Below are positions 32,738 to 40,844 of a stretch of DNA of 64,000 bases, one piece after another (the first letter of the stretch is position 1; every line of letters starts with the position of its first letter). The notes under the pieces were generated by a model, which saw nothing but the letters and a program-made list of their open reading frames with translations, had not been told where the DNA came from and did no database searches. This DNA is from Pseudoduganella armeniaca (lineage in GTDB: Bacteria; Pseudomonadota; Gammaproteobacteria; Burkholderiales; Burkholderiaceae_D), in assembly GCF_003028855.1 (NCBI RefSeq), contig NZ_CP028324.1, positions 5,828,001 to 5,892,000 of the forward strand, given 5' to 3'. Both the position numbers and the translations under genes were made by a program.

Positions 32738-34465
32738 TTAAGCCGCCGGCGCCTCGGCCACACCCCGCAACGCATCGATCTCGGCATCGATGGCCTCGGG
32801 CGTCTGCGCCCGGCCCGGGATCAGCATCTGCAACTGCTCCACCAGCTGGGCGAAGCGCTGCTGGCCGGCGGCCAGCTCGTCGACGTGCATCAGCACCCCA
32901 TTCGCCTCGATCATCAGCGCTTCGTCGTAGCCGTGCAGCTGCATGTGGTTGATCAGCATCTGCGCGGAGTTGAACAGGATACGCATATTGTCCGGCAGGC
33001 GCACGCGTGCGTCGCGCATCCATTCGACGGCTTCGGCCAGCTTGCCGGTCTTCCACAACAGCACGCCCTTGTTCATGATCTCGTTCGCCTCGCGGCGGGC
33101 GGCGGCGATGTATTCCATGCCCTCTTCGCCCATGCGCGCCTTGTCGAAGATCTTCTGCACTTCTTCCAGCAACACCGGGTTGTCGTGGTTGTTGCGGATC
33201 ACGTGGCACAACAGCTCCACCGGCGCGTCCTTGACGCCGACGGCAAACAGCAAGGTCGCCATCTCGATGCAGGTCGCCGTCTGCGGCCGCTTCGGTTCGC
33301 GCTCCAGCAGTGCCTCCAGCTCGTCGCCCGACTTGCGCGCGCGGCGGAAGTCGCCGCTCTCGTGGTAGACCAGGCCCTCGGTGATCTTGCTGCGCAACTG
33401 CACCAGGTCGCCGGGGAAATCGCGCTGGGCGGCCGCCAGCAGGCGCAGGGCCTCCTTGATGTCACCCTTCTGGCCGCACACGCGCGCCATGCCGAGATAT
33501 GCATCCACCGTGCGGGCGATCGAGTATTCGCCGATGGCGATGCACTTGCGGAAGGCGTGTTCGGCCAGCTGCACGTTCCCCAGCCGCAGCGCCGTGTTGC
33601 CCAGGCTGCGCTGGCGCGGCACCGAGTTGGGCGACAGCTTGGCCGCCTTTTCCAGCACCCCGCAGGCGTCCTCGTGCCGGCCCAGCAGGGTCAGCGCAGC
33701 GGCCAGCTGGTCGTAGGCGTCGATATAAAAACGGTTTTCCGCGATCACGCCCTGGAACATCTGGCGCGCCGCCTCGTGGTCGCCGTTGGCCATGCGGATC
33801 TTGCCCAGGCCGGTGCGCGCCCAGTTGTATTCGCGCTCTTCCAGCAGCCGTTCGTAGACGGTGCGCGCCTTGTCCGGCTCCCCCGCCTTCAACAGCAGGG
33901 TGGCCTTCATGCGCATCAGGTCGATCTCGTGCACCTTGTGCTGCGCCACCTGGGCATCGCACAGCTTGGCCGCGCGCAGGTAGTCCTTCTCGATATAGGC
34001 CGCGTCGATCTCGCGGAACACCTGTTTTTTATGCCACACGCGATTCAGGCGCGTCAGCAGCACCCCTTCCGTGATCGGCTTGATGATGTAGGCGTCCGGC
34101 TGGTGCTCGGCCGCGCCCATCACGGATTCCACGCTTTTCTCGGCCGAGACCATCAGCCACACGCTGCTCGGGATCATCAGGTTGCGCACACGCGCTTCCT
34201 CCAGCACCTGCTGGCCGTTCTTGCCTTCGCCCAGGTTGAAGTCGCACAGCACCACGTCGTAGTGGGTACGCAGCAGCAGCGTCATCGCCTCGCCGCCGGA
34301 CGAGGCCTGGTCGATGTGCTTGGCGCCGATATTGCGCAGCGACTCGCGCAGCAGCTGGCGGATGCCGACGAAATCGTCGACGATCAGGTAGCGTTTCTCG
34401 GCCCAGTCGACGTCGGCGATGTCCGCGCTGGGCGCGCCGCTGGCGGTGATGTACGTGGTGGTCAT
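32738..34465 (-). CDS. Response regulator with C-terminal TPR repeats
   Basis: 575 residues: receiver, about 25-150 (KRYLIVDDF, phospho-acceptor D75 in VVLCDFNLG, K in AYIIKPI), then about ten TPR-like helix pairs to the C terminus (e.g. AKLCDAQVAQHKVHEIDLMR, WARTGLGKIRMANGDHEAAR, GNTALRLGNVQLAEHAFRKC). It has no DNA-binding or enzymatic output, so signalling would be through protein partners. The start at 34465 overlaps the stop of the kinase gene by 4 bp (ATGA), which makes the kinase its natural partner. The open frame upstream is the kinase's shadow. Confidence 0.9.
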   Translation of the reverse strand: MTTTYITASGAPSADIADVDWAEKRYLIVDDFVGIRQLLRESLRNIGAKHIDQASSGGEAMTLLLRTHYDVVLCDFNLGEGKNGQQVLEEARVRNLMIPSSVWLMVSAEKSVESVMGAAEHQPDAYIIKPITEGVLLTRLNRVWHKKQVFREIDAAYIEKDYLRAAKLCDAQVAQHKVHEIDLMRMKATLLLKAGEPDKARTVYERLLEEREYNWARTGLGKIRMANGDHEAARQMFQGVIAENRFYIDAYDQLAAALTLLGRHEDACGVLEKAAKLSPNSVPRQRSLGNTALRLGNVQLAEHAFRKCIAIGEYSIARTVDAYLGMARVCGQKGDIKEALRLLAAAQRDFPGDLVQLRSKITEGLVYHESGDFRRARKSGDELEALLEREPKRPQTATCIEMATLLFAVGVKDAPVELLCHVIRNNHDNPVLLEEVQKIFDKARMGEEGMEYIAAARREANEIMNKGVLLWKTGKLAEAVEWMRDARVRLPDNMRILFNSAQMLINHMQLHGYDEALMIEANGVLMHVDELAAGQQRFAQLVEQLQMLIPGRAQTPEAIDAEIDALRGVAEAPAA

Positions 34466-35163
34466 GGCAACGTCAGCACGAAGCGCCCGCCGCCCAGCGG
34501 GCCGCCGTTCTCCAGCCGGATCGCGCCGGCGACCTGGCGCCGCTTGTGCATGCGCGCCACTTCGCTGGCGAAGAACAGCCCCAGCCCGCTGCTGTTGGTC
34601 AGGAAGTTGACGCCCTGGCCCACCAGCGCGCCCGCTTCCAGCATCGATGGCGGAAAGCCCATGCCGTTGTCCGCCACGGACAGTTCCAGCAGGCCGTCGC
34701 GCTCGACGATGGTCAGGCGGATGCGGTCGCGCGTGTAGCGCACGGCGTTGTTGACGGCATGCGCCAGCACGCCGATGACGAGGTCCTCGTCGAAGGTCCA
34801 CAGCAGGTCGGCCGGGAACTCCAGCTCCAGGGCGATCTGCTTCGATTCCAGCAGCACGCGGGCCTGCCCGGCCACCTGCTGCACCAGCTCGCGCACGGGT
34901 ACCGTGTTCGGCTCGAACGGATAGGTTGGCTTGCCCACTTCCTTGTACAGCGCCAGCAGCTGCATCAGGTTGTCGGATAGGCGCCTGGTTTGGTACAGCA
35001 TGTGCGCCATCTGCGGATAGGCGGGATCGCCCTGCTCCGGCACCTTGCCATGATCGAGCAGGTTCTCCAGCGTGCCACCCAGGACGCTGATCGAATTCTT
35101 CATGTCGTGTACTGTGGAAGCCAAGAACATGAACAGCTCGGGCGAGCCTTTGTGATCATCCAT
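34462..35163 (-). CDS. Short soluble sensor histidine kinase
   Basis: 233 residues, consisting only of the phospho-acceptor and ATPase parts. H19 is in ASTVHDMKNSISVLGG; the ATP lid shows an N box HAVNNAVRYTRD, G1 VADNGMGFP and G2 SSGLGLFFASEV. There is no sensor domain or membrane segment, so the input must come from another protein. ATG 35163 (MDDHKGSPE) has GGAG nine bases upstream; a TTG at 35178 is the alternative. It is translationally coupled to the receiver-TPR protein downstream. Confidence 0.9.
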   Translation of the reverse strand: MDDHKGSPELFMFLASTVHDMKNSISVLGGTLENLLDHGKVPEQGDPAYPQMAHMLYQTRRLSDNLMQLLALYKEVGKPTYPFEPNTVPVRELVQQVAGQARVLLESKQIALELEFPADLLWTFDEDLVIGVLAHAVNNAVRYTRDRIRLTIVERDGLLELSVADNGMGFPPSMLEAGALVGQGVNFLTNSSGLGLFFASEVARMHKRRQVAGAIRLENGGPLGGGRFVLTLP

Positions 35164-35260
35164 CCTGCATTTCTCCAACGGGAATTTGTCGGAGCATTAT
35201 ATCGCGATGCCTTAAGGCAACATTCACCAAACCCGCCCGCGACCCCTGAAAAATCAATGC

Positions 35261-36949
35261 TTATGGCGCGCTTGCGACACTCGGAGGGCCCTGACGTTTG
35301 CGCTCTTTCAACAAAAACCGGCCCGGGTCCAGCGCTGCCGCCAGGCTCGCTTCGAGCGGCAGGGGTTCGTCTTCCAGCATGGCGGCCAGCAGCTCGGCCG
35401 CCAGCGGCGCCCAGATCAGCCCGCGCGACGCGTAGCCCAGCAGGGCATGCAGGTTCGGCAAGCGCGCCACGTCGCGCAGCCGCTCGGGCCGCCCCGGCGC
35501 CGCGTAGTCGGGTAGTGCGCCCACCAGCGGCAACCGGTCCGGCGCCATGCAGCGCAGGCCTACCCGGCCCTGCAGCGGCAGCTCGTCCGGCACCCGCGCC
35601 GGGCCCAGGATCTCACGCGCCCGCGCCAGGTTCTCGGCCTGGCTGGCGGCGCGCAGCGCGCGTTCGTCGTCCTTGTCGTAGGTCGCGCCCACGCTGACGA
35701 TGCCGTTCACCGGTGGCGTCATGTAGGCTTCGCGGCAGACCACCAGCGGCAGCGCGGCAAAATCGGCGGCGTCGACGTGCGTGACCTGGCCGCGCATGGT
35801 GTACAGCGGCAGCGCGGCCGTCTGCTCCAGGGTCAGCGCGCCGGCGCCGTTGGCGACGATGGCGTGGGCGGCACTGGCCAGCACCGTCTCATCGGCGCCG
35901 ATGGCATGCCACAGGCCGTCGCGCCGTTCCAGCCGCACCGCCGCGGCGCTGAATATGCGGCACAGCCGCTCGCCGCAGGCGGCCAGCATGGCGCGGCAGA
36001 TCGAGGCCGGGTTGGCCCAGCCACCCTGTGCGAACAGCCAGGCGCCGTCCGGGGTCGGGGCACCCAGCAAGCCGGCGGCGGTGCCGGCGTCGAGCCAGCG
36101 CACGAACGCCTCCGGGTAGCGCCACTGTTCCACCACCTCGCGCTGCAAGGCCGCATGGTCGGCGTCGCGCGCCAGTTGCAGCACGCCGCACTGCGCGCCC
36201 AGCATCGGCTCGCCCGCGGGCGACAGGCCACCGAGGTACCGCCAATGGCGCAGCGCGTACAGGAAGGCGGCGCGCGTCAGCCGGGTCGGGATATTGTCGT
36301 CGCGCGACAGCAGCGGCATGAAGATGCCGGCCCGGTTGCCGGAAGCCTCCGTGGCCGGTTCGGCATGCCGTTCCAGCAAGGTCACGTCCCAGCCGCGCGC
36401 GCACAGCCGCTCGCACGCGGCGCTGCCGGCCACGCCGGCGCCGATGACGATGGCGCTGCGCACCGGCGGGGCCGGCCGCGGCGCTTGCGGCTTGCGGCTG
36501 GTATAGCGCGCCTCCAGCCAGCCCGGCGCGCCGTCCTCTTGCCAGGAGAAGCCGGCCGCGCGCAGGCCACGGCGCCACGTATCGTCGCCATCGCAGGCCA
36601 GCAGGCGCGCGGCGGGCAGCGCCAGCTTGCCCAGCATGCGCGGCGACGCCAGCGGCGTGGGAACGAAGAACTCGTCGACCCGCGCCGTCACTTCCCCCAG
36701 GTTGGTCTCGACGTCGCCCAGCAGGACGTCGAGCGTGGTGCGGCCATCGTCCAGCTCCAGCCGGTGCAGCCCCGGTACCGCGGTCGGCCAGGCGGCGCGC
36801 AGCGCGGGATCGGCCAGCGCCTGCGCGGGCGGCAGTTCCGCCAGCAGCGCGATGTAGTGCAGGGGAATGCCGGCAACCCGCGCGGCGGCACGCGCCGCAG
36901 CCAGGTGCTCGCCCTGGCCGAAGCCGGTATCGAGGACGACCCGGCGCAT
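35261..36949 (-). CDS. MnmC-like FAD-dependent oxidoreductase with degenerate N-terminal methyltransferase part
   Basis: 562 residues against about 670 for MnmC, which finishes mnm5s2U in the tRNA wobble position. The C-terminal FAD/DAO domain is well kept: AIVIGAGVAGSAACERL, EASGNRAGIFMPLLSRDDN, YTMRGQVTHVDA, RVGLRCMAPDRLPLVGALPD and GYASRGLIWAPLAAELLAA. The N-terminal methyltransferase part begins directly at VVLDTGFGQGE, lacking the first 50 or so residues of MnmC. After VDEFF it also lacks the catalytic DGFAPAKNP segment. So the demethylating/oxidase half is probably active and the methyltransferase half is probably lost or altered. It starts one base after the tag stop codon. Confidence 0.8.
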   Translation of the reverse strand: MRRVVLDTGFGQGEHLAAARAAARVAGIPLHYIALLAELPPAQALADPALRAAWPTAVPGLHRLELDDGRTTLDVLLGDVETNLGEVTARVDEFFVPTPLASPRMLGKLALPAARLLACDGDDTWRRGLRAAGFSWQEDGAPGWLEARYTSRKPQAPRPAPPVRSAIVIGAGVAGSAACERLCARGWDVTLLERHAEPATEASGNRAGIFMPLLSRDDNIPTRLTRAAFLYALRHWRYLGGLSPAGEPMLGAQCGVLQLARDADHAALQREVVEQWRYPEAFVRWLDAGTAAGLLGAPTPDGAWLFAQGGWANPASICRAMLAACGERLCRIFSAAAVRLERRDGLWHAIGADETVLASAAHAIVANGAGALTLEQTAALPLYTMRGQVTHVDAADFAALPLVVCREAYMTPPVNGIVSVGATYDKDDERALRAASQAENLARAREILGPARVPDELPLQGRVGLRCMAPDRLPLVGALPDYAAPGRPERLRDVARLPNLHALLGYASRGLIWAPLAAELLAAMLEDEPLPLEASLAAALDPGRFLLKERKRQGPPSVASAP

Positions 36950-36950
36950 G

Positions 36951-37544
36951 TCAGCCGGCCAGCCGGGCGCACTCGCGCTGGCGGAAGCAGCTGGCGGCGT
37001 GGTCGTTGACCATGCCGATGCCCTGCATGTAGGCATACACGATGGTCGAACCGACGAACTTGAAGCCCCGTTTCGCCAGGTCTTTCGAGAGCCGGTCGGA
37101 CAGCGCCGTCTTGGCGGGGAACTCGCCCGTGTTCTGCAGCGGCTTGCCGTCGACATAGGCCCACAGGAAGCTGTCCAGCGTCTGGCCTTCGGCGCGCAGG
37201 CGCAGGTAGGCCTGGGCGTTGGCGATGGCTGCCGCCACTTTCAGCCGGTTGCGTACGATGCCGGGGTCGGCCAGCAGCTGTGCCACCTTGTCCGGGCCGT
37301 AGGCGGCGATTGTCTCGGCATCCCAGCCGTCGAACGCGGCTCGGTAGGAGTCGCGCTTGTTCAGAATGGTCTCCCACGACAGCCCCGCCTGCGCCCCTTC
37401 CAGGTTCAGCATCTCGAACAGACGCTGCTCGTCGTGGCAGGGCACGCCCCATTCCTCGTCGTGGTAGGCGAGATAGCGGGGATTGGCGGGGTTGGCCCAG
37501 CGGCAGCGCTGGGCTTGGGCGGACGGTTCGGCGGGATTGGGCAT
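36951..37544 (-). CDS. tag: DNA-3-methyladenine glycosylase I
   Basis: 197 residues, normal length. RCRWANPANPRYLAYHDEEW is the N-terminal family signature with a zinc-binding Cys, followed by LNLEGAQAGLSWETIL (catalytic-pocket Glu and Trp), NRLKVAAAIANAQAYL and the C-terminal GFKFVGSTIVYAYMQGIG with a late H/C pair HAASCF. It excises 3-methyladenine from alkylated DNA. No SD is visible. A TATACT hexamer on the minus strand (37573-37578) overlaps the -10 of the divergent gene, so the two promoters interleave. Confidence 0.95.
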   Translation of the reverse strand: MPNPAEPSAQAQRCRWANPANPRYLAYHDEEWGVPCHDEQRLFEMLNLEGAQAGLSWETILNKRDSYRAAFDGWDAETIAAYGPDKVAQLLADPGIVRNRLKVAAAIANAQAYLRLRAEGQTLDSFLWAYVDGKPLQNTGEFPAKTALSDRLSKDLAKRGFKFVGSTIVYAYMQGIGMVNDHAASCFRQRECARLAG

Positions 37545-37572
37545 GGTCGTGCGCGACGTTTCGGAATTTCGC

Positions 37573-37580
37573 AGTATAAA
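37573..37580. promoter_or_regulatory. Overlapping divergent -10 elements (tag / M15-like gene)
   Basis: AGTATAAA: read rightwards TATAAA (37575-37580) serves the plus gene starting at 37611, and read leftwards TATACT (37573-37578) serves tag starting at 37544. The -35 regions are weak on both sides. Confidence 0.45.
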
Positions 37581-37610
37581 AGAAACCAGACATCTGACAG
37601 GGGAATTGGC

Positions 37611-38219
37611 ATGGCCGCTACCGAAACATCCGACGCCGGCGCTGAGCTGAGCGGCGCCCACTGGGTCCAGCGTTTTCCCGGCAGCCGCTCGCCGGAGGAC
37701 CTGGCGCCGCCGTTCCGCGAATCCGTGCTCGCCTTCCTGGATGCGATGGCGAAAGCAAATATCCGCGTGCGCATCGGCGCCACCCTGCGCCCGCGCGAAC
37801 GCGCCTACCTGATGCACTGGAGCTGGAAGATCGCCCGCGGCAAGGTCGATCCCGCCGACGTGCCGGCGATGACGGGCGTGCCGATCCGCTGGGTCCACCC
37901 GAACCCGAAGGACAGCGTGCGCGCCGCGCAGGACATGGTGGGCGCATTCGGCATGAGCGGGCTGCGCACGGCGCCGGCGCTGGTCTCGCTGCACGTCGAC
38001 GGCCGCGCCATCGACATGACGATCTCGTGGCGCGGCGTGGTGCGCATCCGCGACGCGGCTGACAAGGAGGTCATCCTGGACAAGCTGCCCCGTTCCGGCA
38101 TGAACCCGCAACTGATCGCCGTCGGGCGGACCTATGGCGTGATCAAGTTCGTCGGCGGCAGCAGCGACAAACCGCACTGGTCGGCCACCGGCCGCAAGAC
38201 GCTGGGACGCAATGCCTGA
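37611..38219 (+). CDS. Small M15-like peptidoglycan peptidase-type protein
   Basis: 202 residues, no signal peptide. The zinc-site pattern of M15-type D,D-peptidases/endolysins is visible: SLHVDGRAIDM (HxxGxAxD) followed by a later SDKPHWS histidine, with an upstream RVRIGATLRPRERAYLMHW helix-strand unit as in the VanY/L-Ala-D-Glu peptidase fold. The start has AGGGGA upstream. The lack of an export signal suggests either release by a holin-like route or a cytosolic role, for example recycling or a phage remnant. No phage genes are adjacent. The annotation is by motif only. Confidence 0.65.
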   Translation: MAATETSDAGAELSGAHWVQRFPGSRSPEDLAPPFRESVLAFLDAMAKANIRVRIGATLRPRERAYLMHWSWKIARGKVDPADVPAMTGVPIRWVHPNPKDSVRAAQDMVGAFGMSGLRTAPALVSLHVDGRAIDMTISWRGVVRIRDAADKEVILDKLPRSGMNPQLIAVGRTYGVIKFVGGSSDKPHWSATGRKTLGRNA

Positions 38220-38263
38220 GACCCGGTTAGAATCGCCGGATTGATCACTCTCCGGGAACTACC

Positions 38264-39166
38264 ATGGACATCGCGCCGCACGCCGGCAAGCTGGCGATCG
38301 ACAGCGTCTGCGACGGCGCCAGCGCCGCTCACAATGAAGACCTGGTCGCCGTGTTCGAGCAGGATGGCATGACGGACGTGCTGGTGATCGACGGTGCCAC
38401 CTCGGTTGCGGACATCGACTACGCTGATCCGGCGCAGGGCGACGTGACGTGGTTCGTCCACGAATTCCGCCGCCGCCTGGCGCCGCACCTGCGGCGCGAC
38501 CGCGCGCAAGGCGACAGCGCGCTGCTGGCCCTGGCCGACGTACGCGCGGCCTATCGCGCCCTCGCCGGGGAGCGCGAAGTGCCGGCCCATGCCTGGCCGA
38601 TCGCCGCCCTCACCTGGTTACGCTTCCTTCCTGCCGGCGATGGCTACACGCTGCACGCCTGGTGCGTGGGCGACTGCAAGACGCTGCTGTTCGACGGCGA
38701 CGCGTCGATCCACGACCTCGATCCCTACGTCAATCCGCAGGAAGCCATCCTGCAGGCACAGGTCGCCAAGCTGGCGCAGGCCGGCATCGTCGATGCCGCC
38801 GCGCGCAAGGCTGCGTTGCTGCCGATGCTGCGCGACCGCCGCGTGGAACAGAACATGGCGCCGGCTCCGACGATCCTTTGCCTGGCCCCGCAAGGTCCGA
38901 TCGCGGCGCGCACGTTGACGGTGCCGCTGGCGCGCGGCGCCGCCGTGATCGCGATGACGGACGGCTTCTGGCGCCTCGTCGATCCCTACCGCCTGCTGAC
39001 CGCGGGCGAGCTGGCGCGCCGCTGCCTGGCCGACGGCGCGGCCAGCGTGCTGGCGCAGCTGCGCGCGTTCGAGGCGGACCAGGGCCGGGCCGACAGCCTG
39101 GCCGTCAAGCGTGCGGACGACGCGGCGGCGGCCGTGTGCCGGGTGCCGCTGCGGCTATTGTCGTAG
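38264..39166 (+). CDS. PP2C-like protein phosphatase domain protein
   Basis: 300 residues with the order of PP2C motifs: AAHNEDLVAVFEQD (metal-binding region, equivalent of the RxxNED motif), DVLVIDGATSV (the DGxG position reads DGAT), a middle with LHAWCVGDCKTLLFDGD (the GDS/C motif), and AVIAMTDGFWRLVD (SDG position). The Gly after the second Asp is replaced by Ala and the final D is in ADSLAVKRADDAA. It is probably a Ser/Thr phosphatase of the type associated with regulatory or immunity modules, but metal binding may be altered. TAGAAT at about 38229 is a -10 candidate. Confidence 0.7.
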   Translation: MDIAPHAGKLAIDSVCDGASAAHNEDLVAVFEQDGMTDVLVIDGATSVADIDYADPAQGDVTWFVHEFRRRLAPHLRRDRAQGDSALLALADVRAAYRALAGEREVPAHAWPIAALTWLRFLPAGDGYTLHAWCVGDCKTLLFDGDASIHDLDPYVNPQEAILQAQVAKLAQAGIVDAAARKAALLPMLRDRRVEQNMAPAPTILCLAPQGPIAARTLTVPLARGAAVIAMTDGFWRLVDPYRLLTAGELARRCLADGAASVLAQLRAFEADQGRADSLAVKRADDAAAAVCRVPLRLLS

Positions 39167-39314
39167 TGACAATTGGTGAGAATACTCCCCGGTCCCGAAT
39201 GCTACAGTGAACGCCGGCCCTGGCGCCGTGCCAATCCTGCGGCGGGCAGCCGCGGTGCGCAGCTTGCATGGCTCGGCCCCGCAGCCGCCCTGCGGTATCT
39301 CACAGGAGTATGCG

Positions 39315-40142
39315 ATGCACCATTCCCTTCGCGTGGCCGTCGTGGCCATCGCCACCTTGCTGTCGTCCACCGCCCTAGCTGCAACGGTCGGGCTGAACGG
39401 CACGTCCAGCCTCAGCATGCAATTCGACGTGACCGACCTGACGCCGGACGACGGCCAGGCGGCCGGGTTCCTGTTCGGTCCACGCGACAGCAGCTATACC
39501 GCGACGGTCGAATTCGCCAGCGGTTCGGATTACGGCCACAAGACCCACACGGCCACGCCCACCTTTGACGTGCCGGTGCATGTCGTCCAGAAAACCGGGC
39601 CGCAGGTGCTGGAACTGCATGGCACCACGTCGTTCGGCGACATCCGCACGGTCCATGCCGGCAGCACGACAGGCGGCGGGTCGCACGGTCTGACCCTCAG
39701 CACGGTCAGTCAATCGACCCGCATCCTGCTGAAGGCGCGCAGCGCACTGTCGATCAGCGGGCTGAGCGAGCTGTCGTTCTTCCATGACGACGTGCCGTGG
39801 TCGTACAGCGGCGCGTCCGCATCGATGTCGTCCACGCTTGGCGCATCGCTCGACTACGTCTCCATCGGCGCGCCTTCGGTGACGTTCGAGGATGCCAAGA
39901 ATTTTTACGCCTACTACGGAACGCCAGCCGGTACTGACAGCTACCGCAAGGCCTTCACGCTCAACGCTGTCAACGACAATGACTACGATATCGAACTGGC
40001 GCTGCAGCTCGACTACGAGGTCGGCACGTACGCCCGCATTAATCCGGTGCCCGAACCTGGCGCTTACCTGATGCTGGCCGTCGGCGGCCTGCTGCTGGCC
40101 GGTCGCCAGCGCTGGCGCACGCGTGGCGGCCAATCCGCCTGA
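39315..40142 (+). CDS. PEP-CTERM sorting-domain surface protein
   Basis: 275 residues: a Sec signal (HHSLRVAVVAIATLLSSTALA) from the ATG at 39315 with AGGAG at good spacing, a Ser/Thr-rich beta-type passenger, and the C-terminal sorting tag VPEPGAYLMLAVGGLLLAGR followed by a basic tail. The tag is recognised by exosortase, which cleaves and anchors the protein during exopolysaccharide or biofilm export. The passenger has no recognised domain. Exosortase and polysaccharide genes are not in the window, as is usual for dispersed PEP-CTERM genes. Confidence 0.9.
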   Translation: MHHSLRVAVVAIATLLSSTALAATVGLNGTSSLSMQFDVTDLTPDDGQAAGFLFGPRDSSYTATVEFASGSDYGHKTHTATPTFDVPVHVVQKTGPQVLELHGTTSFGDIRTVHAGSTTGGGSHGLTLSTVSQSTRILLKARSALSISGLSELSFFHDDVPWSYSGASASMSSTLGASLDYVSIGAPSVTFEDAKNFYAYYGTPAGTDSYRKAFTLNAVNDNDYDIELALQLDYEVGTYARINPVPEPGAYLMLAVGGLLLAGRQRWRTRGGQSA

Positions 40143-40202
40143 ACGGCCGCCAAGGCGGAAGTTGCGGTACCATCGTAGGCCCGGCTTTCCACAGGAGTTC
40201 CC

Positions 40203-40706
40203 ATGCAATTCGAAGCACGACTGGAATGGCAGCGCAACGGCCAGGACTTCCTCGCCCAGCGCTACAGCCGCGCCCACGAATGGATTTTCGACGGCGGCCT
40301 GCGCGTGCCGGCATCGTCCTCGCCACTGTCCGTGCCGCTGCCGATGTCGGTTGCCGACAATATCGACCCGGAAGAAGCGCTCGTGGCTGCCACGTCCAGC
40401 TGCCACATGCTGTTCTTCCTCTCGATCGCGGCCCGGCGCGGGCACGTGGTCGAGAGCTATACGGACAGCGCCGTCGGCCTGATGGAAAGGAATGCGGAAG
40501 GCCGCGTGGCGTTCACCAACATCACGCTGCGCCCGCAGATCGTGTTCGGCGGCAGCGCCTGGCCCAGCGAAGAGGAAATCGCCGCGATCCACCACGAGGC
40601 ACACGAGAAGTGCTACATCGCCAACTCGCTGAAGGCGGAGATCACGATCGAGCCGGCCATCGAACCCGATGGCAGCGACGAGTTGCCGGAGCAGACGCTG
40701 GGCTGA
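40203..40706 (+). CDS. OsmC-family peroxiredoxin-like protein
   Basis: 167 residues. OsmC/Ohr proteins reduce organic peroxides with two cysteines. Here ATSSCHMLFFLSIAARRG contains the first conserved Cys at the helix start and EAHEKCYIANSLKAEITIE the second, with DPEEALVAATSS preceding. The N-terminal strand FEARLEWQRNG is typical. AGGAGTTCCC precedes the ATG. No OhrR-type regulator is adjacent. A bidirectional terminator follows at 40799. Confidence 0.92.
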   Translation: MQFEARLEWQRNGQDFLAQRYSRAHEWIFDGGLRVPASSSPLSVPLPMSVADNIDPEEALVAATSSCHMLFFLSIAARRGHVVESYTDSAVGLMERNAEGRVAFTNITLRPQIVFGGSAWPSEEEIAAIHHEAHEKCYIANSLKAEITIEPAIEPDGSDELPEQTLG

Positions 40707-40740
40707 TGTAACCCGAGGTGCAGCTGTCGGCTTGCGAGAA

Positions 40741-40759
40741 ACCCGTGATGTCAGGCACC
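40741..40759. repeat. Remnant of the GGTGACAGGC hairpin family
   Basis: CTTGCGAGAAACCCGTGATGTCAGGCACC ends at 40759 and matches the left flank and left-arm start of copy 2 (there CTTGCGAAAAACCCCGTGGTGACAGGCACC), but the right arm is missing. Confidence 0.5.
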
Positions 40760-40798
40760 GGGGGCTGAATTTTGTGGGGAGGGTCAGGGACAGAAACT

Positions 40799-40827
40799 AA
40801 AAAAGCCGGGCACCAGCCCGGCTTTTT
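40799..40827. terminator. Bidirectional Rho-independent terminator
   Basis: AAAAAA-GCCGGGC-ACCA-GCCCGGC-TTTTT (40799-40827) lies between the convergent OsmC and DUF4142 genes and carries an A-run on one side and a T-run on the other, so it can stop transcription from both directions. Confidence 0.9.
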
Positions 40828-40844
40828 CCAAACAAGCGCCCGTC

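Noticed and set aside
32566..32787. 73-residue minus-strand frame over the phaM/TPR gap
   Set aside because: It translates the palindromic element itself, has no SD and overlaps the TPR gene end; best seen as repeat DNA.
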